Source: Pseudomonas bohemica (GTDB lineage Bacteria; Pseudomonadota; Gammaproteobacteria; Pseudomonadales; Pseudomonadaceae). From it: a DNA stretch of 64,000 nt. The position numbers and the translations under genes were made by a program. A model generated the notes under the pieces. That model worked only from the letters and a program-made list of their open reading frames with translations, had not been told where the DNA came from and made no database searches. Positions 35,114-42,983 of the stretch are shown here, piece by piece. The stretch lies in the NCBI RefSeq assembly GCF_002934685.1, contig NZ_NKHL01000099.1, forward strand, positions 25,266-89,265. Direction: 5' to 3'. Within the stretch, counting starts at the first letter, position 1, and every line of letters begins with the position of its first letter.

Positions 35114-36676
35114 TCAGCGCCGTAGGGCCAGTGCCCTCTGTGGAGGTGGATGATACCCGTCGGGCCCCACAGGCACAGCCCTGAGTGGTTGCGCGTGGGT
35201 AAAGGATGGCGCCGGATCACTGTAGCGCGGGTCGAGCTTGAGCGTTTCCCCGGCGAGTTCCTGAGTCTGGACCGCCCGCAGACTGGCGCGGGTCGCCGCC
35301 AACATACGGTAAAAACGGAACGGCCCCTGTGCCGACACCATCAACAGCGACTTGGTCGCCAGCCTGACCATGCAATCCATGATGCAGACGCGGGCCAGCG
35401 TCGCGCATTGCAAGGTATGGCAGGCCTGCTCCACAGTGAATTTGCCGTCCAGATCGGCGAGCAATCTGAGGACAGCGCGCTCGTCGCGGCTCAGCAGCCG
35501 ATAGCTCCATGCCAGGGATGCATGCAGCGTCTGCTGGCGCGGCGGCGCGGTGCGCAAACTGGCGGTGAGCAGATGCACGCTGTCGTCCAGGCTCGCGACC
35601 AGCTGATAAAGCCCCAGTGCCGTGGCACGTGCGGCGGCCATCTCCAGCGCCAGCGGGATGCCGTCCAATCGCCGACAGACCTCGCCCACCAGCTCGATAC
35701 TGTAATCGTCCAGTTCGATATCGGTGCCATGCGCCACGTGGCAATCCAGGGCGCGCCAGTGGCGCAAGAACAATTGCGCCGAACTGCTCTGCAACACCGC
35801 TTCGCCGCCCGCATCCGGTTGCGGCGCAATCAGCGGTGGCACCTGCAGGCAGCGTTCACCGGCAATGCGCAGCGGTTCGCGGCTGGTAGCCAGCAGGCGC
35901 GCAGTCGGCACCCCCAGCAACAGGGCTTCTACCAGCCCGGCCACCTCATCGATCAGATGCTCACAGTTGTCGAGGATGATCAGGCCGGGGTTGTCGGCAA
36001 TGTGCTGGATCACGCAGTGCGTCGTCACATCGCTGTCCGAGCCATCGACGCCCAGCGCATCGGCCAATGCCTCGTTCAGCAGTTCGGCACCCTGCACCTG
36101 AGCCAGCGGGACGAAGTACACCGGCGTCGAACCGCGTTGCAGCCGTTGCTGCCCCAGCGCCACGGCCAGGCTGGTCTTGCCGACGCCACCAGGGCCGATC
36201 AGGGTAACCAGGGCATGATGGTCATTCAGGATGGCGTTGACGTCGTCCAGCAGCGTCTCGCGCCCGACCAGTTCCACCCCGACCGGCAATCGGTGGCTGC
36301 TGCCGGAGGCAGCCCACAACCGTGCGGCACGCGCCTCTGCAGGCGCTATATCGTGCGCCACAGCCTCGGCGAAGCTGCCCTCACCGCCCAGCAGCAGGTA
36401 GCCGCGCCCGGGGATGGTGCGAATCAGATCGCGATCGCTGCCCAGCGCCTTGCGCAAGGCAGAAATGTGCACTTGCAAGTTGTTTTCCTCGACGACCGTG
36501 TCTGGCCAGACACGCTGAAGGATGTGCTCCTTGCTTACCAACTGCCCCTTATGGCGGATCAGCAACTCGAGAATATCGAACGCCCGAGTGCCAATGCGCA
36601 GGGCAACGCCGTCTTTGAAAACATCCCTGTGGTTCAGGGACACGGTAGCCTGACCGAGACTTATCATCTTATTCAC
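35114..36676 (-). CDS. Winged-helix STAND ATPase regulator (OmpR-type DNA-binding + NB-ARC)
   Basis: 520 residues. A DNA-binding winged helix of OmpR/CadC type (about 1-97, ending LIRTIPGRGYLLLG) is fused to an NB-ARC-like ATPase with Walker A GPGGVGKTS at 161-169 and Walker B LIILDNCEHL near 235-244, then GIPLALEMAAAR and LLSRDERAVLRLLADL. Family members are usually 800-1000 residues with a C-terminal repeat sensor; this one stops soon after the ATPase. The start is probably GTG at 36676 (AAGGA 5 bases upstream); ATG at 36667 is possible. Lies 14 bp upstream of the FixJ-type gene, probably one transcript. Confidence 0.88.
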   Translation of the reverse strand: MNKMISLGQATVSLNHRDVFKDGVALRIGTRAFDILELLIRHKGQLVSKEHILQRVWPDTVVEENNLQVHISALRKALGSDRDLIRTIPGRGYLLLGGEGSFAEAVAHDIAPAEARAARLWAASGSSHRLPVGVELVGRETLLDDVNAILNDHHALVTLIGPGGVGKTSLAVALGQQRLQRGSTPVYFVPLAQVQGAELLNEALADALGVDGSDSDVTTHCVIQHIADNPGLIILDNCEHLIDEVAGLVEALLLGVPTARLLATSREPLRIAGERCLQVPPLIAPQPDAGGEAVLQSSSAQLFLRHWRALDCHVAHGTDIELDDYSIELVGEVCRRLDGIPLALEMAAARATALGLYQLVASLDDSVHLLTASLRTAPPRQQTLHASLAWSYRLLSRDERAVLRLLADLDGKFTVEQACHTLQCATLARVCIMDCMVRLATKSLLMVSAQGPFRFYRMLAATRASLRAVQTQELAGETLKLDPRYSDPAPSFTHAQPLRAVPVGPDGYHPPPQRALALRR

Positions 36677-37004
36677 CGCAATCCTTAGAGTGGATTCGCA
36701 CGCCCTGAAATCGTCGAGCGCGAGCGCAGGTATTTACCTGACAAACGCGCTTAACGCCGCAGATCCATTTTTATTCACTGCGCATCTAATCAGTAAAAAC
36801 CCTTAACCGATATTATCCGTAGGGGTAGTTACCAGTAAGCAAATTGATCTAAGCAGCGGTATCTGTCAGCACTGACTACGCTCTTGAGATGACAATAACG
36901 GGTCACTTAGTTATTCGTTTTCACGGCTCTTACACTGCGCGATGAACAGGCCAGATTGCGCTGATGGCTCGGGTGACCCTGAATATAACGGCAACATCGA
37001 GTCG
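36677..37004. other. Intergenic region, no gene seen
   Basis: 328 bp, more AT-rich than its surroundings (for example around 36770-36910). No coding frame, REP or hairpin of note. It must hold the promoter of the STAND-regulator transcript, but I cannot point to boxes. Confidence 0.5.
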
Positions 37005-37877
37005 TCAATCGGGCAGAAACACGGTGCCTCGTTGCCGGCCGCGCCAGGCGCTTGGGGTTTCGCCGGTCAGGCGGGTGAACACCCGGGTCAGATGCGGTTG
37101 ATCGGCAAACCCGCATTGCTCTGCGATCTGCGTCATGGGAATGGGCGGCAGCGCACGCAACAGTTCTCGCGCACGCTCCACACGCACTTGCAGCAGCCAG
37201 GCATGAGGCGCGACGCCGGTGGCCTGCTTGAACGCCCGGGAAAAATGGCTGCGGGTCAGCGAGCACTCCTGGGCAATGCGCTCAACCGACAGGTTGCCGT
37301 CCAACTGACTGGCGATCAGCTCCTTGGCGATGGCTAACTGGGCTGCCGTGAGGGTGGCGTGGGCTTTGCCGGACGCGGGCACGACGCGACCATAACGCTC
37401 GATCGCGTGGCTGCTCATCGCCAACAGCAGATGATCGAGGAACAATCGATTGGCCATGTCCGGCCGTTGCAGCGCGGGCAGCATGGCTTGCGCCAAGTGA
37501 TACAGAACGGGATCCTGCGCCCCGCCCTGTTCGTAGCTGAACATCCCGATCTTCTTCGCGCCCTGCTCGGCCTGCAACGCGTCCAGCGTTTGGCGGGAAA
37601 GGGTCAGGCGCAAGTTGTCGTAGCCGGAGCGATGCTGACAGCGCAGTTCATCGCCCATGTACGGCAGCGACACACTGCCTTGCCGGTAGCCGCCCGAATA
37701 ACTCAGACGCCGCCCACGCCACAGGCGGTGGGCGGCGAAATCCTGAAGCTGGACGATGATCGAAAACGCATCGAGGCACGGGATGTCGATGATTTTCTCG
37801 GCGTCAGGCAACGGCTGACGGATACGTACGGCGGTGAACGTTTCACCGCTCAGCTGCATGATCTGGGGAGCGCTCAA
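37005..37877 (-). CDS. AraC-family transcriptional regulator
   Basis: 290 residues. An N-terminal sensor-like part (1-170) precedes the AraC HTH domain (about 190-285: VERIAQECSLTRSHFSRAFK and MTQIAEQCGFADQPHLTRVFTR). The start is given as TTG because AGGA lies 7 bases before it; ATG at 37859 would remove six residues. The gene lies 78 bp after the metallo-hydrolase end on the same strand (that gene reads first), so it could be co-transcribed with it. Confidence 0.88.
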   Translation of the reverse strand: MSAPQIMQLSGETFTAVRIRQPLPDAEKIIDIPCLDAFSIIVQLQDFAAHRLWRGRRLSYSGGYRQGSVSLPYMGDELRCQHRSGYDNLRLTLSRQTLDALQAEQGAKKIGMFSYEQGGAQDPVLYHLAQAMLPALQRPDMANRLFLDHLLLAMSSHAIERYGRVVPASGKAHATLTAAQLAIAKELIASQLDGNLSVERIAQECSLTRSHFSRAFKQATGVAPHAWLLQVRVERARELLRALPPIPMTQIAEQCGFADQPHLTRVFTRLTGETPSAWRGRQRGTVFLPD

Positions 37878-37955
37878 GGTTCGGTCCTGTGTCAGTGAAT
37901 ATCGCCTGTACAGTCGCCCGCTCCCACTCCCTGTGCCCGGGCGACTGTGGCAATA

Positions 37956-38948
37956 CTAGTCGATCAGCGGCACATGAGCAGCCCGCTGATACGGGCCGTA
38001 TTCCACCGGCACCCACTGGAAGCGCTTGCCCAGGGCTTCGATGTGTCCGGTGCCGGGGAACGGCAAGTGCGCGGCGGCTATCCAGGTCTTTTTGCCGGCC
38101 GCCTCGGTGAATACCGCGTCGCGGCTGGCGATGGCGTTCTTGCTATTCTCATCGAAGCTGATGCTGACTTCGGGATGGTCGAATTGCACGGCGAGGTTAT
38201 GCACCAGATCACCAATGAAGACAATGCTCTGCCCCTTGGATGTGAACTGGTAGGTGGTGCTGCCCGGCGTGTGCCCCGACTCCAGCGTCGTCTGTACTTC
38301 GGCCATTGGCGAGTCACCCGGCGTGAAGGCCTTGAACCGCCCCGCCGCCAGGTAGGGCGCGGTGGAATCCTGAGCGATCTTGAAGTAGGCCCGGGCCTGT
38401 TCCGGCACGCGGCCGAGCGCGGTCGGGTCCAGCCAGTAATCCGCCTCGGGCTTGGCGGCATACACCATGGCGTTGGTGAAAATCGGCTGCTTGTTGGCAT
38501 CGACCAGCCCACAGACGTGGTCCAGATGCAAGTGGGTGAGGAAGATGGTGTCGATCTGGTCCGGCTGATAGCCCGCTGCCTTGATGTTCTGCGACAGCAT
38601 GCCGGCAGTCTCGCCGATGCACTGGCCGGCGCCGGTGTCGATCAGGATCAGGTTCTTGCCGGTGTTGATCAGAAAAGCGTTGAAAGCAGTCTGCACGCCC
38701 GGCGTCTCGATGGCATGCCGGGCCAGCAGCGCGCGTATCTGCTCGGGTTTCAAACCCTTTAGCAGTTTGGGCGACAGATCGTTGTAGCCGTCGAACAACG
38801 CAGTGACTTCGTAATCGCCCACGGCCAGACGGAAGTAGCCCGGTACCTGGGTTTTCTGTTGCGCGGGCGGTTGAGCAGCGGCGAAAGTCGAACACAGGGC
38901 CAGGCCCAGGCCGATGGCGCGGGCATGGGAAAGCAAGGATGAGCGCAT
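37956..38948 (-). CDS. Exported metallo-beta-lactamase-fold hydrolase
   Basis: 330 residues. A signal peptide (about 1-24, ALCSTFAAAQ cleavage region) sends it to the periplasm. The metal-binding motif THLHLDH is present near residue 120, with further ligands in GHTPGSTTY and AAHLPFPGTGHI. The group includes lactonases and other quorum or ester hydrolases, but no exact activity can be assigned. GAGG lies 6 bases before the ATG. Confidence 0.88.
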   Translation of the reverse strand: MRSSLLSHARAIGLGLALCSTFAAAQPPAQQKTQVPGYFRLAVGDYEVTALFDGYNDLSPKLLKGLKPEQIRALLARHAIETPGVQTAFNAFLINTGKNLILIDTGAGQCIGETAGMLSQNIKAAGYQPDQIDTIFLTHLHLDHVCGLVDANKQPIFTNAMVYAAKPEADYWLDPTALGRVPEQARAYFKIAQDSTAPYLAAGRFKAFTPGDSPMAEVQTTLESGHTPGSTTYQFTSKGQSIVFIGDLVHNLAVQFDHPEVSISFDENSKNAIASRDAVFTEAAGKKTWIAAAHLPFPGTGHIEALGKRFQWVPVEYGPYQRAAHVPLID

Positions 38949-39086
38949 GGTGTACCTCGGATTGACGAAGGGTTTATCCGCCAATAATCGACGTGCGCCG
39001 TGACCGTGCGATTGAAGCGATGTGCTTGTTTCACTGCCGGTCCCATGGCCTGCGATATTGGGAGCCGGTACTGGCCACCGATCCTG

Positions 39087-39176
39087 TTGTGGACGCGAAT
39101 TCATTCGCGAAAAATGGCCCAGGAACACGAGGTGCCTGACCCTGTCCCACCCTCGCCTGTGAATTTGCGTCCACAA
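39087..39176. repeat. 17-bp inverted repeat flanking 56 bp, with an inner palindrome
   Basis: TTGTGGACGCGAATTCA (39087-39103) and TGAATTTGCGTCCACAA (39160-39176) are complementary at 16 of 17 positions. Inside the left arm CGCGAAT-TC-ATTCGCG (39094-39109) is itself a palindrome. The 378-bp gap 38949-39326 holds nothing else recognisable. It could be a small non-coding mobile remnant. Confidence 0.5.
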
Positions 39177-39326
39177 AAAGCCGCAAGCGGTAGCCACCGC
39201 GACAACCCAGCCCGCACGCCATCGGTTATAGACATTTCGCCGCCGCTGTACCTGCCATCGCCGCGGTATCTGCCGGCCATCCGCCCGTGCCGCAGCGACT
39301 TGCGTCTTTGCAGTGGAAATCCGTTC

Positions 39327-39750
39327 ATGCCTTCAGCCGTTCCCCATTACGCCCTGCCCTGGAGCCTGCTGTTGCTTCTGGCCGATGTGCTGGCCTGGCA
39401 TCTTTTGGCCGACCGCCACCGGATCACCCGAATCGGCATTCGCCTTGCGGGGTTCGTGGCCTACAGCCTGGTAATCATCAGCGCCGGCGTCAGCCCGCTG
39501 GAGGCACCGACCATGGCCCGACAACAGCGCCATGCAATACGGCGCCAGCGCGCTGGCCATCGTCTGGTGGATGTACGCCGCGCGAACGCTCACAGTGCTT
39601 CTGGGTCTGTTGTTGACCGGACGGGTCGGTCACAGCGGGCGGCTGTTGCAGGAGGGCATTGGCGCGGTGGTTTTTCTGATCGCCATCGTCGCCGCAGCGG
39701 GTTACGTATTGCCGCTGCCGGTGAAGGGCCTGCTGGCGAACGCGGGGGCG
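39327..39750 (+). pseudogene. N-terminal remnant of an MscS-type channel gene, frameshifted and truncated
   Basis: One frame from ATG 39327 reads PHYALPWSLLLLLADVLAWHLL to ISAGVSPLEAP. The adjacent frame continues WPDNSAMQYGASALAIVWWMYAARTLTVLLG and HSGRLLQEGIGAVVFLIAIV to LPVKGLLANAGA near 39750. Together they match the N-terminal membrane part of the Pseudomonas MscS-family channels that carry a C-terminal cyclic-nucleotide domain. One extra base near 39505-39512 shifts the frame, and the pore and beta domains are missing. 39751-39923 has no gene. Confidence 0.7.
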
Positions 39751-39923
39751 TCAGGCGACTCATCCGCAACTGACCCACCGCTTTCGCGGCTGTCGCACAG
39801 CTCCAGCAGCTCCCACACGTTCGATGTCCGATGCAACTCTGCAGCCCGACGCAAATCCTGTGGAGAGGCCGCAGGTTACGACGGCAGCGAAAGCGACAGA
39901 TGAGGCAGCCGGGTTGCGGGTTC

Positions 39924-41417
39924 CTAATCCTTCGGCAACATCCGCTCTGCGGTCTGCTGATCAATCGGCAAAGCAAACCGGAACGTCGCGCCCTGCCCCG
40001 GCACATCCATCAGCTCAATCCGGTGCCCGTGCAATTGCAGGATCTGATGCACGATACGCAACCCCAAGCCGCCATCGCGCCGTGCCCCGCCGATGTTGAA
40101 CGGGCGCAGGAACAGCCCTTCGCGCAGCTCAGCGGCAATCCCCGGCCCGCTGTCACTGACCGTCACCTCGATGAAGCACCCTTTGGGGAGCAACGACACC
40201 TTCACCTCGCCCTCGGCGGGCGTGTGCCGCAAGGCGTTGTCCAGCAGGTTGGTCAGCACCCGCTCGATCAGCCCCAGGTCCGCATGCACGCCCGGAATCG
40301 ACGGCGCGAAATTCGGCATCAGGGTCACGGCCTTGGCTTCGGCGCTGAGTTCGAACTTCTGGAAGATGTCCTGCACCAGGTCGGTCAGCGAAAACCGCTC
40401 CACCACCGGCACCACGAAACCATGCTCCAGGCGCACCAGCTCCAGCAGCGATTGCGCCAGCCCTCCCACCTTGCGGCTCTGGTCGAGGGCGATGCCCAGA
40501 TAACGTCGCCGCTCCTCGACGCTCAGGCTGGCATCCTTGACTGACAGCACTTCGAGGTAACCATGCAGCGAGGCCAGTGGCGTGCGCAGGTCGTGGGAGA
40601 TGTTCGCCACCAGCTCGCGACGGTCCTGGCTCTGGCGGGTCAGGGTCTGCCACTGTTCGCTCAGGCGGTTCTGCATCTGTTTGAACGTTGCATCGAGCAC
40701 CGCGATCTCGTCATGCCCCTTACCCCTATGCTCCGCAGCCGCAGCCGCAGCGGGCAGGGTCACCGGCACCGCATTGACGTCGAAATGGCTCACCAAGTCG
40801 GTCAGGCGACGCAACGGCCGGGTGATCCAGCCGAAGGCGGCAAGACCCGCCAGCAGACACAGCAAAGCGATTAACCCAATCGACCACAGCGCTGTACTCA
40901 AGGCCTCACTGGTGGCGCCGCGCTCGGCGAAGCGGTCATGGGCTTCACCCAACAGCACCACATAGAGAAAACCGGCCGGACGCCCCATGACCATCAGCGG
41001 CGCGGCGCTGAACACCTTGCGCGCCTCCATGCTGCGCGGATCGTCGCCGAGGATGGGCAACGGATCGCCAGCCAGGAGCCTGCGAACCGGAGCCAGATCG
41101 ACACGATCACGCAGCACACGATCCTTGGGTGCGGCGTCGCCGACGATCTTGCCGTCGCCATCCAGCAGATACACTTCCACGCTGGGGTTGACCAGCATCA
41201 GCTGGCTGAACAGCTCGCGCACCGCGTCCGGCTTCAGGCCGTTGGCGTCCATCAGCTGAGTGTCGCGGGCGATGTGCTGGGCGAGCTCCCGAGACAGCCC
41301 CTGCACCACTTCCAGCTCATGCATCTTGTTCGAGCGCACTTGCAACAGCACCGAGGTGCCACAGCAGATCAGCAGCAAGAACGCGAACACCACGGACAGA
41401 CGCTGGGTCAGGGTCAT
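39924..41417 (-). CDS. Membrane sensor histidine kinase
   Basis: 497 residues. Two membrane helices (about 6-27 and 178-198) bracket a periplasmic sensor; HAMP follows (TRPLRRLTDLVSHF). HisKA has phosphoacceptor His275 in NISHDLRTPLASL, and the ATPase domain shows NLLDNALRHTP, SDSGPGIA and GGLGLRIV. I use ATG 41417; a TTG at 41423 overlapping the preceding stop is equally near a GGGAG site. Forms a two-component pair with the regulator gene upstream and faces away from the methionine sulfoxide repair operon. Confidence 0.9.
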   Translation of the reverse strand: MTLTQRLSVVFAFLLLICCGTSVLLQVRSNKMHELEVVQGLSRELAQHIARDTQLMDANGLKPDAVRELFSQLMLVNPSVEVYLLDGDGKIVGDAAPKDRVLRDRVDLAPVRRLLAGDPLPILGDDPRSMEARKVFSAAPLMVMGRPAGFLYVVLLGEAHDRFAERGATSEALSTALWSIGLIALLCLLAGLAAFGWITRPLRRLTDLVSHFDVNAVPVTLPAAAAAAEHRGKGHDEIAVLDATFKQMQNRLSEQWQTLTRQSQDRRELVANISHDLRTPLASLHGYLEVLSVKDASLSVEERRRYLGIALDQSRKVGGLAQSLLELVRLEHGFVVPVVERFSLTDLVQDIFQKFELSAEAKAVTLMPNFAPSIPGVHADLGLIERVLTNLLDNALRHTPAEGEVKVSLLPKGCFIEVTVSDSGPGIAAELREGLFLRPFNIGGARRDGGLGLRIVHQILQLHGHRIELMDVPGQGATFRFALPIDQQTAERMLPKD

Positions 41418-41419
41418 GT

Positions 41420-42160
41420 TCAAGAGGCGTCTCCCGTTTTTTCACCAGCACCGTCGCCGGGAGCCGCGAACTTATAGCCCCGCCCCCAGACCGTGAGAAT
41501 GCGCAACGGCTGCGCCGGGTCGGTCTCGATCTTGGCCCGCAAGCGATTGATGTGGGTATTGACGGTGTGCTCGTAGCCTTCGTGGTTGTAGCCCCAGACC
41601 GAGTTCAGCAGGTCCAGCCGCGAAAACACCTTGCCGGGCTGGCGGGCGAAGAAGTACAGCAGGTCGAACTCCCGGGGCGTCAGGTCCAGCAGACGGCCGT
41701 CCAGTGACGCCTCACGGGTCAGCGGGTCGATGAACAGCCCGGCGCTGGACAGACTCCCCGCGTCCATCTTCAGGTTGCGCGCCATGGCGTCTACGCGGCG
41801 CAGCAACGCCTTGACCCGCGCCACCAGTTCCATCATCGAGAAGGGTTTGGCCAGGTAATCGTCAGCGCCTAGCTCGAGGCCGAGAATCCGGTGCATTTCG
41901 CTGGAACGTGCGCTGGTGATGATGATCGGCGTGTAGCGGGTCATGGCTCGGGCGCGGCGACAGATCTCCAGACCGTCGACGCCGGGCAGCATCAGGTCGA
42001 GGATCAGCGCATCCCAGCCGCCCTGCTCCAGCAGACGCAGGCCCTTCTCACCGTCGGCGCTGTGCACCACTTCGAAGTGCTCATCGCGCAGATGCAGGCA
42101 AATCAGGTCGGCGATATGGCTATCGTCCTCGACCACCAGAATGCGTTTGGGCTGATCCAT
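41420..42160 (-). CDS. OmpR-family response regulator
   Basis: 246 residues. Receiver with acidic pocket EDD at 11-13, phosphoacceptor Asp55 (LILDLMLPG) and conserved KPFSMMEL; a winged-helix DNA-binding domain follows (about 140-235, LTPREFDLLYFFARQPGKVFSR and VNTHINRLRAKIE). Start chosen at ATG 42160 (MDQPKRILVVEDD). It lies upstream of and is coupled to its kinase and is divergent from msrB across 194 bp, so the msr operon is the likely target. Confidence 0.92.
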   Translation of the reverse strand: MDQPKRILVVEDDSHIADLICLHLRDEHFEVVHSADGEKGLRLLEQGGWDALILDLMLPGVDGLEICRRARAMTRYTPIIITSARSSEMHRILGLELGADDYLAKPFSMMELVARVKALLRRVDAMARNLKMDAGSLSSAGLFIDPLTREASLDGRLLDLTPREFDLLYFFARQPGKVFSRLDLLNSVWGYNHEGYEHTVNTHINRLRAKIETDPAQPLRILTVWGRGYKFAAPGDGAGEKTGDAS

Positions 42161-42354
42161 TGAAAGCAAACCTTGCCGGCGCTGAATGCGCGATGCCGCC
42201 ATTGTGCCGACTTTGGCCGTCGTCAGTTATCACGAATTGTTTAACTCTCGGTGAGGATTCCGGGAACAGCCCGCGCCTAGTCTTGCTTCATCACCTCACA
42301 GCCTCATCGAATCAAGGCGCTATCCCGCACGGGCCGTGCCAAGGAGACACCCTC

Positions 42355-42870
42355 ATGCTTTCGAGAAGACAGTTCATGGTGCTGAGCAGCAGCGCCGGCG
42401 TGGCTGCCATCGCGCTTGGCGTCCTGCCCAAGTTCGCCGACGGCGAGACCATCGTGCCTCGGGACGCTGCTGTCGGCACCTTCGAGGTCAGCCACAGCGA
42501 CGCCGAATGGCACGCGCTGCTCAATGACGATCAGTTTCAGGTGCTGCGCCGCGAGGCCACTGAGCGGCCTTACAGCAGCCCGTTGAACGACGAGCATCGC
42601 AGCGGCACGTTTGCCTGTGCTGGCTGCCAGTTGCAGCTGTTTTCCTCGACCACCAAATTCGACAGCCATACCGGCTGGCCGAGCTTCTGGGCACCGTTGG
42701 ACAACGCCACCGCGATCCGCACCGACACTTCGTTCGGCGTGCTGCGCAAGGAAATTCATTGCCGCCGCTGCGGCGGGCATCTGGGCCACGTGTTCACCGA
42801 CGGCCCGAAACCCACCGGGCTGCGCTATTGCATGAATGGCCTGGCAATGAGCTTTACCGAGCAGGCGTAA
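42355..42870 (+). CDS. msrB: Exported methionine-R-sulfoxide reductase MsrB
   Basis: 171 residues. A twin-arginine signal (SRRQFMVLSSSAG at 3-15) directs it to the periplasm. Zinc cysteines are at 88, 91, 136 and 139 (CAGC, CRRC) and the catalytic cysteine is Cys159 in RYCMN. MsrB reduces the R form of methionine sulfoxide in proteins. AAGGAG precedes the ATG. First gene of an operon with a DipZ-like electron donor and MsrA. Confidence 0.93.
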   Translation: MLSRRQFMVLSSSAGVAAIALGVLPKFADGETIVPRDAAVGTFEVSHSDAEWHALLNDDQFQVLRREATERPYSSPLNDEHRSGTFACAGCQLQLFSSTTKFDSHTGWPSFWAPLDNATAIRTDTSFGVLRKEIHCRRCGGHLGHVFTDGPKPTGLRYCMNGLAMSFTEQA

Positions 42871-42894
42871 TGAATCATTCGAAATGCACCCGGA

Positions 42895-42925
42895 CCTGTG
42901 GGGGCGAGCTTGCTCAGTCCCACGG
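42895..42925. repeat. REP-like element in the msrB-dipZ gap
   Basis: CCTGTGGGGGCGAGCTTGCTC followed by a partial complement (CCCACGG). Typical Pseudomonas extragenic palindrome. The 113-bp gap holds nothing else. Confidence 0.6.
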
Positions 42926-42983
42926 GTTCTCCACCGCCATCACCCGCGCGTAAATACTTGATCCACCTGAAGGGATTTAACCC

